Origin: Polynucleobacter tropicus
GTDB lineage: Bacteria > Pseudomonadota > Gammaproteobacteria > Burkholderiales > Burkholderiaceae
DNA: 64,000 nt
Direction: 5' to 3'
Assembly: GCF_013307225.1 (NCBI RefSeq)
Contig: NZ_CP028942.1
Coordinates: 1,488,001 to 1,552,000, forward strand
Under the pieces are notes generated by a model. It had not been told where the DNA came from. It made no database searches and saw only the letters and a program-made list of their open reading frames with translations. This document shows positions 10,303 to 19,219 of the stretch, piece after piece. Made by a program: the position numbers and the translations under genes. The stretch's first letter is position 1. Each line of letters opens with the position of its first letter.

Positions 10303-12056
10303 GTCAATTTTCTAAACGATCTTTTTCAGAAAGAGCTGCTACTTGGCTAGAGCAAAGCGGCTTGCATCCATTATTAGCCAGACTATATGCAGCTCGAGGC
10401 GTGGAATCTCCCGAGGAACTTTCTCTTGAGCTAAAAAATCTACTCTCTCCAAATGATCTCAAAAACTGCATTAGTACTGCATCTTTGCTCGCTGATATTT
10501 TAGAAAAAAAAGAGCCCATGCTGATCGTTGCGGACTATGACTGCGATGGTGCAACAGCCTGCGCCGTTGGCCTGCGCGGCTTACGGATGCTTGGTGGCGC
10601 AGATACTCCTATTCAGTTTTTAGTGCCCAATCGTTTTACGATGGGTTACGGCTTAACGCCTGATGTCGTTGAGCTAGCAGCCCAACAAATCCCTAAACCA
10701 AAATATTTAATTACTGTTGATAACGGCATAGCTAGTGAATCGGGGGTTGAGCGTGCCAATGAACTTGGCATGTCCGTGATTGTGACTGACCATCACTTGC
10801 CCGGCGACAAATTACCCAAGGCCGCTGCCATCGTAAATCCCAACCAACCAAATTGTGCATTTCCAAGCAAGGCATTGGCTGGTGTTGGAGTAATGTTTTA
10901 TGTGTTGGTTGCGCTTCGTGCGGAATTACGTAAGCGTGGCAAATTTACCAATGAAACACAACCTAAACTAGAAAATCTATTAGATTTAGTAGCACTTGGC
11001 ACTGTCGCGGACGTTGCGCAACTAGATCGCAATAACCGAATCTTGGTTTCCAATGGTTTAAAACGGATTCGTGCAGGTATATCTCAACCTGGAATGCAAG
11101 CACTCTTCCAAGTGGCGGCTCGAGATCCCCGCAAAGCCAATACCTTTGATCTTGGTTTTGCCATTGGACCAAGGCTCAATGCCGCTGGGCGTCTTGCGGA
11201 TATGACGCTAGGCATACGACTACTATTAACTGACAGTACGGATGAAGCCTTGAGTCTTGCCCAAGAGCTAGATCGCATTAATCGTGAGCGACGTGTGATC
11301 GAGGCAGGCATGCAAGAAACCGCTCTTGCCCACCTTTCTGAAGAGCAACTCGCAGGCACGCTGTCACAACGCTCTAGCATTTGCCTGTGGAATTCCGAAT
11401 GGCACCAAGGTGTTGTTGGCATTGTGGCATCACGCCTAAAAGAACGTTTTAATCGCCCTGCGATTATCTTTGCTCCCGATGGCAATACTGGGGAAGAACT
11501 AAGGGGTTCGGGTAGATCTTTAACGGGATTTCATTTGCGCGATGCTTTAGACATTGTTTCGAAAAAAGAACCTGGCTTGATCTTGAAGTTTGGTGGCCAT
11601 GCGATGGCCGCAGGCTTAACTATTCGCAAAGATGACTTTGATCGCTTCGATGCCTGCTTTCAGGAAGTTGCTAATAGCTTGCTGACCGATGAGTTACTAG
11701 AGCGACAACATATTCATGATGGTGTTCTACAAACTTCAGAATTCACCCCTGAAATTGGTGATCTTCTTGCCGATGAAATCTGGGGCCAAGGATTTCCACA
11801 GCCCATTTTCTATGGCGACTTTGAAATCACCCAGCAGAGTCTGATGAAAGAAAAACATCTACGTTTGCTAGTAAAGCCATTAGGTGCAGACTCAAACCCA
11901 GCCACAGCAAAACCACTAACAGCCGTTTGGTTCAATCGCACCCAAAGCCTGCCAACTAAAGCCAAGCTTGCCTACCGCCTAGTTACTGACCGCTATCAAG
12001 GGCAAGCCCGCGTCCAACTGATGATTGAAGCTCACGATGAAAGCCCAGCCGCCTAA
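10299..12056 (+). CDS. recJ: Single-stranded-DNA-specific exonuclease RecJ
   Basis: 5'-3' exonuclease acting on single-stranded DNA in recombination and mismatch repair. The DHH domain shows DYDCDGATA near residue 79 and TDHHLPGD near residue 164; the DHHA1 domain carries RGSGRS and GGHAMAAGL; a C-terminal OB fold follows. All expected metal-binding aspartates and histidines are present. 585 residues fits the family. Start is a GTG overlapping the previous stop (GTGA), giving tight coupling. It is followed after 34 bases by prfB. Confidence 0.96.
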   Translation: MSQFSKRSFSERAATWLEQSGLHPLLARLYAARGVESPEELSLELKNLLSPNDLKNCISTASLLADILEKKEPMLIVADYDCDGATACAVGLRGLRMLGGADTPIQFLVPNRFTMGYGLTPDVVELAAQQIPKPKYLITVDNGIASESGVERANELGMSVIVTDHHLPGDKLPKAAAIVNPNQPNCAFPSKALAGVGVMFYVLVALRAELRKRGKFTNETQPKLENLLDLVALGTVADVAQLDRNNRILVSNGLKRIRAGISQPGMQALFQVAARDPRKANTFDLGFAIGPRLNAAGRLADMTLGIRLLLTDSTDEALSLAQELDRINRERRVIEAGMQETALAHLSEEQLAGTLSQRSSICLWNSEWHQGVVGIVASRLKERFNRPAIIFAPDGNTGEELRGSGRSLTGFHLRDALDIVSKKEPGLILKFGGHAMAAGLTIRKDDFDRFDACFQEVANSLLTDELLERQHIHDGVLQTSEFTPEIGDLLADEIWGQGFPQPIFYGDFEITQQSLMKEKHLRLLVKPLGADSNPATAKPLTAVWFNRTQSLPTKAKLAYRLVTDRYQGQARVQLMIEAHDESPAA

Positions 12057-12090
12057 GAGGCAATTGCAATAACCCCCTTATAATTAGGGG

Positions 12091-13195
12091 ATGGAAGCTG
12101 AACAACTAAACACCATCTCAAATACCTTGTCCGATCTGCTCACCCGTGAGCAAGCTCTTCGGGGGTATCTTTGACTACGAAGTAAAGTCACGTCGCCTTA
12201 CTGAAGTTAATTCCATCCTAGAAGATCCGAGCATCTGGGATGACCAAAAGAAAGCGCAGGCCTTAGGCAAAGAAAAGAAATTGCTTGATGGCGTGGTTTC
12301 TACACTAACCGATCTCAATACCAATATCACTGGCGCTATCGAACTCTTCGATATGGCTAAAGAAGAGAGTGATTTTGAAACAATCGCTGCTATCGAGAAA
12401 GATGTGGAGAGTTATAGCAAGATCATTAATGATCTTGAGTTCCGTCGTATGTTCCACAATGAGATGGATTCTTGTAACTGCTTTATTGATATACAAGCTG
12501 GGGCTGGTGGTACTGAAGCCTGCGATTGGGCAAGCATACTCTATCGACAATACTTAAAGTATTGCGAGCGCAAAGGTTACAAAACGGAGATTTTGGAAGA
12601 ATCCGATGGAGATGTTGCAGGCATCAAGAGTGCAACGATCAAAGTCGATGGTGAATATGCTTATGGACATCTGCGCTCTGAAACAGGCGTGCATCGCTTA
12701 GTACGCAAGTCCCCTTTTGACTCATCTAACGGTCGTCATACCTCCTTTGCTTCCATCTACGTCTATCCAGAGATTGATGATTCAATCGAAATTGAAGTGA
12801 ATCCTGCTGATATTCGTACTGATACCTATCGCGCTTCAGGCGCTGGTGGTCAGCACATCAATAAAACCGACTCCGCTGTGCGTTTAACGCACGTTCCAAC
12901 TGGAATTGTTGTGCAGTGCCAAAACGATCGCAGTCAACATCGTAATCGTGCGGAAGCCATGAGCATGCTGAAGTCTCGCCTCTATGAACATGAAATGCAG
13001 AAGCGTCGTGCTGAGCAAGATAAGTTAGAAGCCAGCAAAACCGATGTGGGCTGGGGTCATCAGATTCGCTCCTATGTTTTGGATCAAAGCCGCATTAAAG
13101 ACTTACGCACCAACGTTGAGATTTCGAATACTCAAAAAGTATTGGATGGTGATCTCGATGCATTTATTGAAGCCAGCCTGAAGCAAGGCGTTTAA
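12091..13195 (+). CDS. prfB: Peptide chain release factor 2 (programmed +1 frameshift)
   Basis: RF2 recognises UGA and UAA stop codons and triggers peptide release; the GGQ loop is seen in [15 protein letters not shown]. The true start is the ATG at 12091. After 27 codons the frame meets an in-frame TGA at 12172-12174, and the protein continues in the +1 frame to 13195, as in most bacterial prfB genes. This autoregulates RF2: when RF2 is scarce the ribosome pauses at UGA and slips. Annotating only the downstream frame from 12146 loses the N-terminus (MEAEQLN...). The start has AGGGG directly abutting the ATG, an unusually short spacing. Lies between recJ and lysS. Confidence 0.97.
12158..12175 (+). 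promoter_or_regulatory. RF2 programmed +1 frameshift site
   Basis: The string CTTCGGGGGTATCTTTGAC carries the SD-like G run, the slippery CTT codon at 12169-12171 and the TGA stop at 12172-12174 followed by C, the poor termination context used in E. coli prfB. Spacing of the G run to CTT matches the classical site. The peptide across it reads LRGYL then DYEV, as in other RF2 proteins. Confidence 0.95.
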
Positions 13196-13207
13196 TTAAT
13201 CACGAAT

Positions 13208-14764
13208 ATGAACGATAAAACAAATTCAGCTAACACCCAAGGTCCAGTAACTGAAGCTGTTGATGAAAATCACATCATCGCCGAGCGTCGCGAGAAGCTA
13301 GCGAAACTCCGCTCAAACGGAGTCGCTTTTCCTAATGATTTTGTGCCAACCCATTTGGCAGCAGATCTTCATGCTCACTACGACAGCCTGACTAAAGAAG
13401 AGCTCGCCGAGAAAAAGATCCACGTTAAAGTCGCTGGTCGTATGGTCCTTAAACGCGTGATGGGTAAGGCTAGCTTTGCCACCATTCAAGACCGTAGCGG
13501 ACAGATTCAGTTCTACATCAATGATGAACTCACTGGTGCCGATACCCATGGCGCTTTCAAGCACTGGGATATGGGTGACTTCATTTCCGCAGAAGGTAAC
13601 CTCTTTAAAACCAATAAGGGTGAACTTTCTGTTGAATGCAATCAATTACGTTTATTGAGCAAATCACTGCGCCCATTGCCAGATAAGTTTCATGGCCTCT
13701 CCGATCTAGAAACAAAATATCGTCAGCGTTATGTTGATCTGATTGTTAACCCAGAAAGCCGCAATACCTTTAAAGCGCGTAGTAAGGCAATTGCTTCTAT
13801 GCGCCGTCATATGCTGGATGCCGACTTCATGGAAGTCGAGACGCCAATGCTCCACCCCATTCCTGGTGGCGCAGCAGCTAAACCATTTATTACCCATCAC
13901 AACGCTTTAGATATGCAAATGTTCTTGCGTATTGCTCCCGAGCTTTACTTAAAGCGCTTGGTAGTAGGTGGGTTTGAGCGAGTATTTGAAATCAACCGCA
14001 ACTTCCGTAATGAAGGCGTAAGTCCTCGCCACAACCCAGAATTTACGATGATGGAGTTCTATGCGGCATACACAGATTACCGCTGGTTGATGGACTTCAC
14101 AGAAAGTTTAATTCGCGCTGCAGCAATTGATGCTCAAGGTACTGCCGTACTAACCCACCAAGGTCGTGAACTTGATTTAAGCAAGCCGTTCCAACGCTTA
14201 ACTATTAATGAAGCCATTCTCAAATACTGCGGTCAGTCTGGAAAAAGCTATGACCCCGCTCAACTTGAAGATGCTGCGTTCATTCGCGCGGAGCTCAAAA
14301 AAGGTGGCGAAAATCCAGATTCCCCAACCCTCAAAAACGCGGGTATTGGCGCATTGCAATTAGCGCTATTTGAATTGGTTGCCGAGGAACACCTTTGGGA
14401 GCCAACTTACATCATTGATTACCCAATTGAAGTTAGTCCGCTCGCCAGAGAATCCGATACCCGCCCAGGCATCACCGAGCGCTTTGAGTTATTTATTACT
14501 GGTCGTGAAATTGCTAATGGCTTCTCCGAGCTCAACGATGCTGAAGATCAAGCAAATCGCTTCCGCAAGCAGGTAGAGCAAAAAGAAGCGGGTGATGAAG
14601 AGGCGATGTACTTTGACCATGACTTCATTCGCGCCCTTGAATACGGCATGCCTCCGACAGGCGGTTGTGGCATTGGTATTGACCGTCTAGTCATGCTTCT
14701 CACTGACGCACCCAATATTCGTGACGTGATTCTCTTCCCACACTTACGTCGCGAAGAAGAATAA
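13208..14764 (+). CDS. lysS: Lysyl-tRNA synthetase, class II
   Basis: Charges tRNA-Lys in the cytoplasm. The N-terminal OB-fold anticodon-binding domain (about residues 60-170) is followed by the class II catalytic core: motif 2 around [15 protein letters not shown] and motif 3 [11 protein letters not shown] near the C-terminus. 518 residues, slightly above the E. coli length of 505 because of an N-terminal tail of about 20 residues. Starts 12 bases after prfB and ends in a strong terminator, so it closes the recJ-prfB-lysS operon. Confidence 0.97.
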   Translation: MNDKTNSANTQGPVTEAVDENHIIAERREKLAKLRSNGVAFPNDFVPTHLAADLHAHYDSLTKEELAEKKIHVKVAGRMVLKRVMGKASFATIQDRSGQIQFYINDELTGADTHGAFKHWDMGDFISAEGNLFKTNKGELSVECNQLRLLSKSLRPLPDKFHGLSDLETKYRQRYVDLIVNPESRNTFKARSKAIASMRRHMLDADFMEVETPMLHPIPGGAAAKPFITHHNALDMQMFLRIAPELYLKRLVVGGFERVFEINRNFRNEGVSPRHNPEFTMMEFYAAYTDYRWLMDFTESLIRAAAIDAQGTAVLTHQGRELDLSKPFQRLTINEAILKYCGQSGKSYDPAQLEDAAFIRAELKKGGENPDSPTLKNAGIGALQLALFELVAEEHLWEPTYIIDYPIEVSPLARESDTRPGITERFELFITGREIANGFSELNDAEDQANRFRKQVEQKEAGDEEAMYFDHDFIRALEYGMPPTGGCGIGIDRLVMLLTDAPNIRDVILFPHLRREEE

Positions 14765-14802
14765 TTCGGCGACAAGTTTTAATATCGGATTGAATGAGAA
14801 AT

Positions 14803-14828
14803 AAAAAGGCACCTTATGGTGCCTTTTT
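14803..14828. terminator. Bidirectional terminator between lysS and cysK
   Basis: AAAAAGGCACC and GGTGCCTTTTT form a perfect 11-base stem with a 4-base loop. A on one side and T on the other side make it able to end both the lysS transcript and the convergent cysK transcript. Confidence 0.92.
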
Positions 14829-14854
14829 ATTTGACTACGATGATCTAAGCTAAC

Positions 14855-15829
14855 TTAAGCTGGCAAACCCTTTTCATCGAAGACGCCTTCGAATAAAGCA
14901 GAGCTCAAGTAACGCTCGGCAGCATCTGGCAATACGACCACAATTGTCTTACCCGCATACTCTGGCTTTTTAGCCAAACGTACCGCAACGGCAGCAGCGG
15001 CGCCACAGGAAATGCCAACCAAAATACCCTCTTCCTTAGCAATACGGCGGGCAAATTCAATTGCCTCTTCATTGCTGACCTGCTCGACTTTATCTACCAC
15101 TGATAAATCGAGATTGTCTGGAATAAAGCCAGCTCCAATGCCTTGAATCTTATGGGGGGCAGGTTTAATTTCTTCACCATTGAGTTTTTGAGTAATGACT
15201 GGGCTGGCAGTTGGCTCAACTGCCACCACCTCAATATTCTTTTTCTTCCCATTCTTAATGTAGCGACCCACGCCAGAAATCGTGCCACCAGTGCCTACAC
15301 CCGCGACAAAGACATCAATCTTTCCATCGGTGTCTTCCCAAATTTCTGGACCAGTAGTTTTCTCATGAATCGCTGGATTCGATGGATTACTGAATTGCTG
15401 AAGCAATACATATTTACTAGGATCAGACTCGGCAATTTCTTTAGCTTTAGCAACGGCGCCATTCATTCCCTTCGGACCTTCAGTCAGAACAATCTTGGCG
15501 CCCAAAGCAGTCAATAACTTACGACGTTCTAAACTCATCGTTTCTGGCATTGTCAGTGTTAACGGAATACCGCGTGCAGCAGCTACGAAAGCCAATGCAA
15601 TACCTGTATTACCGCTAGTTGGCTCAACGATCTCTTTGCCAGGTCCCAAAAGACCTTTTTCTTGGGCATCGTTAATCATGGCCACACCAATACGGCATTT
15701 CACTGAATAGGCAGGGTTGCGCCCTTCAATTTTGGCGAGCACGGTTGCCTTGGCTCCGTCGATAACGCGATTAAGGCGCACTAAAGGTGTACGTCCAATT
15801 GTTTGTGAGTTGTCAGCAAAGTAAGTCAT
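14855..15829 (-). CDS. cysK: Cysteine synthase A (O-acetylserine sulfhydrylase)
   Basis: PLP enzyme making cysteine from O-acetylserine and sulfide. The PLP lysine is K44 in YSVKCRIG; the substrate loop [12 protein letters not shown] and the phosphate-binding loop [14 protein letters not shown] are intact. 324 residues. The ATG at 15829 has AAGGA upstream. The gene stands opposite to lysS and is followed by the shared terminator. Its location just outside the sulfate-assimilation operon fits the last step of that pathway. Confidence 0.96.
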   Translation of the reverse strand: MTYFADNSQTIGRTPLVRLNRVIDGAKATVLAKIEGRNPAYSVKCRIGVAMINDAQEKGLLGPGKEIVEPTSGNTGIALAFVAAARGIPLTLTMPETMSLERRKLLTALGAKIVLTEGPKGMNGAVAKAKEIAESDPSKYVLLQQFSNPSNPAIHEKTTGPEIWEDTDGKIDVFVAGVGTGGTISGVGRYIKNGKKKNIEVVAVEPTASPVITQKLNGEEIKPAPHKIQGIGAGFIPDNLDLSVVDKVEQVSNEEAIEFARRIAKEEGILVGISCGAAAAVAVRLAKKPEYAGKTIVVVLPDAAERYLSSALFEGVFDEKGLPA

Positions 15830-15865
15830 TAATATTCCTTAAAACAATCAATCAGTTTGGTTGAG

Positions 15866-15894
15866 ATCTTATGAGGTAAAACAAAATCTGTAAA
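15866..15894 (-). promoter_or_regulatory. Probable sigma-70 promoter of cysK
   Basis: Reading the minus strand, TTTACA (15894-15889) and TAAGAT (15871-15866) are 17 bases apart, about 30 bases before the cysK start. The -35 box matches 5 of 6 and the -10 box 4 of 6 consensus positions. No clear LysR-type (CysB) dyad is obvious next to it. Confidence 0.5.
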
Positions 15895-15928
15895 AGAAAG
15901 GATTCTTATTAGCTAAGCACTAAATCTT

Positions 15929-16417
15929 CTATACGCTTAATTTTGGCTTTCTAAAGAATGTTGCAATCAATAAAAGCAGAAAAATGGTGAACCAAAGCAA
16001 AGACCACTCAGGCACCTGCAAACCAATAATGGGCGGAAGTTTCGCAGAACAAAGTCCATCTGCTTTAAATAACCAAGGAATATCCTGAGCCAATTGAAAT
16101 TGATTAATCCATGTCTCCAACGGATCAATGCCACATGAACTTTCTGGGTGAGAAAGCAGCCACACCTGGCGAGCGGCCACTGAAAACCCATAAGCAGCCG
16201 ACAATGTCGCTAGGCAATGAAAAAGCTTTCGCAATGGATTGGCTCCAGCAGCCATGAAGCAAAAGACAGCGATTCCTAGATAGCCAATTCGCTGCAAGAT
16301 GCACAGGGGGCACGGCAAGAAACTAACGCCCTGATAGCCTGTTTGCTGCAAGATAACTGCGAAGACAACCAAACAAAGACTTAACAAGGATAAGAATAGA
16401 TATTGGGATCGAGTCAT
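15929..16417 (-). CDS. dsbB: Disulfide bond formation protein DsbB
   Basis: Inner-membrane protein that reoxidises DsbA and passes electrons to quinone. Four membrane segments, the first cysteine pair in LPCPLCILQR, and the second pair in SSCGIDP and DGLC of the second periplasmic loop are all present. 162 residues from the ATG at 16417, preferred over a TTG two codons upstream. Stands between cysK and the divergent fpr gene. Confidence 0.93.
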   Translation of the reverse strand: MTRSQYLFLSLLSLCLVVFAVILQQTGYQGVSFLPCPLCILQRIGYLGIAVFCFMAAGANPLRKLFHCLATLSAAYGFSVAARQVWLLSHPESSCGIDPLETWINQFQLAQDIPWLFKADGLCSAKLPPIIGLQVPEWSLLWFTIFLLLLIATFFRKPKLSV

Positions 16418-16580
16418 ATACAAATGATAGCTGTCTACTTAAATAACAGCGCAAACACATAGTTTTCATTCACTTTATTACCAAAAGTTGACTAAATATA
16501 AAAAGTTATTTCATCAAACACTTAGTAAGCAGTCAAATAATGAGGATAATTAAGGTTTTGCAAAATTTACCCCACTTGCT

Positions 16581-17357
16581 ATGGCCGCATATAACACCGA
16601 AACCGTTTTAACCGTTCACCATTGGAACGACACCTTATTTAGCTTTACTACCACCCGCAACAAAGGCCTACGTTTTCGTAGCGGCCATTTTCTTATGATC
16701 GGTCTTGAAGTTGAAGGCAAACCATTAGTTCGTGCCTACAGCGTAGCAAGTCCTAACTACGAGGAGCACTTAGAATTTTTAAGCATCAAAGTTCAAGACG
16801 GTCCATTAACGTCTCGCCTACAAAAAATTCAGGTGGGCGACCCTATTCTTGTAAGTGAAAAGTCAGTTGGGACTTTGGTTCTGGATGATCTCAACCCAGG
16901 GAAACACCTCTATCTCTTTAGTACTGGCACCGGCCTTGCTCCATTTATGAGCATCATTCGCGACCCAGAGACTTACGAGAAATTTGAGAAAGTAGTTTTA
17001 ATTCATGGCGTGCGTTTAGTGAGCGAGCTTGCTTATGCTGATTACATCAAAAATGAGTTAACCCAAGATGAATATCTTGGTGAACTGATTCGCGAGAAGC
17101 TTATCTACTACCCAACAGTCACTCGTGAAGCATTCAAACACACTGGACGTTTAACAACTGCGATTGAATCGGGTCAACTCTTTAAAGACATCGGCTTGCC
17201 ACCACTAGATCCAGCAGTTGATCGCGCGATGATCTGCGGCAGCCCATCTATGCTCAAAGAAACATCTGAAATGCTGGATGCAAAGGGCTTCAAGGTTTCT
17301 CCAAGCCTTGGTCAGATGGGTGACTACGTATTTGAGCGTGCTTTCGTAGAAAAATAA
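16581..17357 (+). CDS. fpr: Ferredoxin/flavodoxin--NADP reductase
   Basis: FAD enzyme exchanging electrons between NADPH and ferredoxin or flavodoxin. RAYSVASP is the FAD-binding motif (R-x-Y-S), STGTGLAPFMS the NADP pyrophosphate loop, and the short C-terminal end FVEK is of the bacterial subclass I type. 258 residues as usual. It precedes the sulfate-assimilation genes by 119 bases containing inverted repeats, so it is probably a separate transcript. Its physiological partner could be the ferredoxin of the isc operon or a redox step in sulfur assimilation; this is not shown by the sequence. Confidence 0.93.
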   Translation: MAAYNTETVLTVHHWNDTLFSFTTTRNKGLRFRSGHFLMIGLEVEGKPLVRAYSVASPNYEEHLEFLSIKVQDGPLTSRLQKIQVGDPILVSEKSVGTLVLDDLNPGKHLYLFSTGTGLAPFMSIIRDPETYEKFEKVVLIHGVRLVSELAYADYIKNELTQDEYLGELIREKLIYYPTVTREAFKHTGRLTTAIESGQLFKDIGLPPLDPAVDRAMICGSPSMLKETSEMLDAKGFKVSPSLGQMGDYVFERAFVEK

Positions 17358-17376
17358 CTTCAAACTAGTCAAGCTT

Positions 17377-17428
17377 TATATATCTAAAAGTAATATAAAT
17401 ATCGCTATATATTTCTTGTAGATATATA
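17377..17428 (+). promoter_or_regulatory. AT-rich inverted repeat before the sulfate operon
   Basis: TATATATCTA at 17377-17386 is repeated inverted as TAGATATATA at 17419-17428, spaced by 32 bases that are themselves A/T-rich. It lies about 50-100 bases upstream of the first gene of the sulfate operon, the place expected for a promoter and for a LysR-type regulator such as CysB. The regulator is inference; the dyad is seen. Confidence 0.5.
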
Positions 17429-17432
17429 GACC

Positions 17433-17469
17433 CCTTGGTAAATTCTCTTTAACGAGTTATTTACCAAGG
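17433..17469 (+). promoter_or_regulatory. Hairpin that masks the Shine-Dalgarno of the sulfate operon's first gene
   Basis: CCTTGGTAAAT (17433-17443) and ATTTACCAAGG (17459-17469) form a perfect 11-base stem with a 15-base loop. The right arm contains the AAGG of the ribosome binding site for the ATG at 17477. No T run follows, so it is not a terminator. In RNA it would hide the binding site, which suggests translational control; alternatively it is a DNA operator dyad. Confidence 0.65.
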
Positions 17470-17476
17470 AATTTCG

Positions 17477-17641
17477 ATGTCCCCCGTTCGCGAGCATTAC
17501 AACCCCGTCATTACCAAGCTACTTCGGGAACATGACCGCCTTCCGCATGAGAAGGTCGCAGAACGCAAGCAATTCCAGCGTCAAATTCTATTTCTCATGA
17601 ACACTATCAAGCTCGAAGAGTTTGAACAGTCTTTTGCTTGA
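17477..17641 (+). CDS. Small conserved-looking protein of the sulfate-assimilation operon (54 aa)
   Basis: A 54-codon gene, MSPVREHYNP at the start and ending LEEFEQSFA. It has AAGGA 6 bases upstream of the ATG and stops 13 bases before the TauE/SafE gene, which has its own AAGGAAT site, so spacing is operon-like. It is basic and predicted helical, with no signal peptide, membrane segment or cysteine. I do not recognise a family. Codon use resembles its neighbours. It may be a small regulator or partner of sulfate assimilation, inferred only from position. Confidence 0.7.
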   Translation: MSPVREHYNPVITKLLREHDRLPHEKVAERKQFQRQILFLMNTIKLEEFEQSFA

Positions 17642-17654
17642 TAAGGAATAAATC

Positions 17655-18449
17655 ATGATTCAATTTTTCTTCGACTCCACGCAGTTCATCATTTCCGGTG
17701 CACTTGTAGGCCTTTTGGTTGGCATGACTGGAGTTGGTGGCGGCTCTTTGATGACACCACTCCTAACGATTATTTTTGGCGTAGCGCCAACAACCGCCGT
17801 TGGAACCGATCTTGCATTTGCGGCAATTACTAAAGGGTTTGGCACTGCCGCACACAGACTGCATGGCAATGTTCGCTGGGATATTGTTCGCTTGTTATGC
17901 ATTGGCAGCTTAACGACCGCAGTGATTTCAATTTTGACGTTGAAGTTTGTTGGCCCAGTTTCAAAAAATTTCAATCACTTTATTAGCGTTTCTATTGGCA
18001 TCTCAGTATTACTAACAGCAGTTTCATTGTTATTTAGAGCAAAAATTCTCAAATGGGTTCAAGATAACCCAAGCTTCTTACCAAGCGGTGTGCGCTTAAA
18101 GGCAGCCACCATTATTGTTGGTGCGGTAATTGGCGTCTTAGTAACCGTCTCTTCGATCGGTGCTGGTGCGATAGGAGCAACTTTGATATTGGTACTTTAT
18201 CCACACCTCAAACCAGCAGAGGTAGCAGGTACTGATATTGCCTACGCCGTCCCCCTAACGGCTTTAGCCGGCATAGGTCACTGGTGGTTAGGCAATGTGC
18301 ACTTTGATTTGTTGTTTGGCCTCCTATTGGGATCGGTTCCTGCAATTTGGCTAGGTGCAAAACTTTCTAGCGCTCTATCAGAGCGCGCCACAAGAACCAC
18401 TCTAGCTGCAACCTTGTTTTTAGTTGGAATTAAATTAGTCTCTTCATGA
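17655..18449 (+). CDS. TauE/SafE family sulfur-anion permease
   Basis: Inner-membrane protein with about eight hydrophobic segments in two internally similar halves, each starting with a glycine-rich loop (GLLVGMTGVGGGSLMTPLL and the related SSIGAGAIGATL). The family exports sulfite or related sulfonates, or imports sulfate in some bacteria. Its overlap (ATGA) with cysH ties it to sulfate assimilation: either taking in sulfate or relieving sulfite build-up. 264 residues, SD AAGGAATAAATC. Direction of transport cannot be read from sequence. Confidence 0.9.
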   Translation: MIQFFFDSTQFIISGALVGLLVGMTGVGGGSLMTPLLTIIFGVAPTTAVGTDLAFAAITKGFGTAAHRLHGNVRWDIVRLLCIGSLTTAVISILTLKFVGPVSKNFNHFISVSIGISVLLTAVSLLFRAKILKWVQDNPSFLPSGVRLKAATIIVGAVIGVLVTVSSIGAGAIGATLILVLYPHLKPAEVAGTDIAYAVPLTALAGIGHWWLGNVHFDLLFGLLLGSVPAIWLGAKLSSALSERATRTTLAATLFLVGIKLVSS

Positions 18450-19174
18450 TTACTCCAGAATTTTGGTCTATTCCGGCTAGAACCTTAAGCCCAGCCGAGC
18501 TTGCACAAAAGTCCACTGTTTTAAAAGAACGTCTGGCTGAAATTGTTAAGCGCTTTTCAGACGTTCGCTTTGCTACGAGTCTTGCCGCTGAAGATATGGT
18601 GGTCACTGATGCCATTCAAAAAGCAAAAGCCAATATCAAGCTTTTTACTTTAGCCACAGGCCGTCTTCATCAAGAGACTGTCGATATGGTTAAGACAACC
18701 GAAGATCATTACGGGGTAACGATTGAAAAAGTCTACCCTCAAGAAAACGATGTTCAGGCTTTCATCGATCAATATGGCATGAATGGTTTTTACGATGGTG
18801 AAGAGCCCAAGAAAGCCTGCTGCGGCGCGCGCAAAATCAAACCTTTGAATGCCGCATTACAAGGTGCAGATGCTTGGATTACTGGTCAACGTCGCGAACA
18901 ATCAACTACCCGCACTGAACTGAATCTTGAAGAACTGGATGACGCAAGAGGTATTGCTAAATTTAACCCTCTGTTTGATTGGAGTGAAGCTGATATCTGG
19001 GCTTACATCAAACAAGAAAATGTTCCCATTCATCCACTACACCTAAAGGGCTATCCCAGCATTGGCTGCGAGCCTTGTACACGCCAAGTAAAGCAAGGCG
19101 AAGACATCCGCGCTGGACGCTGGTGGTGGCTTCAAAGCGATAGCAAAGAATGTGGACTACACGTCAACCAATAA
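18446..19174 (+). CDS. cysH: Adenylyl-sulfate (APS) reductase, assimilatory
   Basis: Reduces adenylyl-sulfate to sulfite using thioredoxin. The protein carries C125-C126, C208 and C211 (KACCGARK and GCEPCTRQ), the four ligands of the 4Fe-4S cluster found in APS-type enzymes and missing in PAPS-type CysH, plus the catalytic C236 in KECGLH near the C-terminus. So a CysC kinase is not needed, which agrees with the unfused CysN downstream. 242 residues. Starts inside the TauE stop (ATGA) and is followed by cysD after 45 bases. Confidence 0.95.
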   Translation: MITPEFWSIPARTLSPAELAQKSTVLKERLAEIVKRFSDVRFATSLAAEDMVVTDAIQKAKANIKLFTLATGRLHQETVDMVKTTEDHYGVTIEKVYPQENDVQAFIDQYGMNGFYDGEEPKKACCGARKIKPLNAALQGADAWITGQRREQSTTRTELNLEELDDARGIAKFNPLFDWSEADIWAYIKQENVPIHPLHLKGYPSIGCEPCTRQVKQGEDIRAGRWWWLQSDSKECGLHVNQ

Positions 19175-19219
19175 CGTATTCATTATTAAAACTTAGTAGA
19201 AACAAAAGCGATTTACAGA

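Noticed and set aside
12064-12084. TTGCAA and TATAAT before prfB as a promoter
   Set aside because: Only 9 bases separate the boxes and the start would fall at the ATG; the gene is more likely read from the recJ transcript.
12146-13195. prfB as a shorter gene starting at 12146, or as a frameshifted pseudogene
   Set aside because: The in-frame TGA sits in the classic programmed RF2 frameshift site and the upstream 27 codons match RF2 N-termini, so it is one intact gene.
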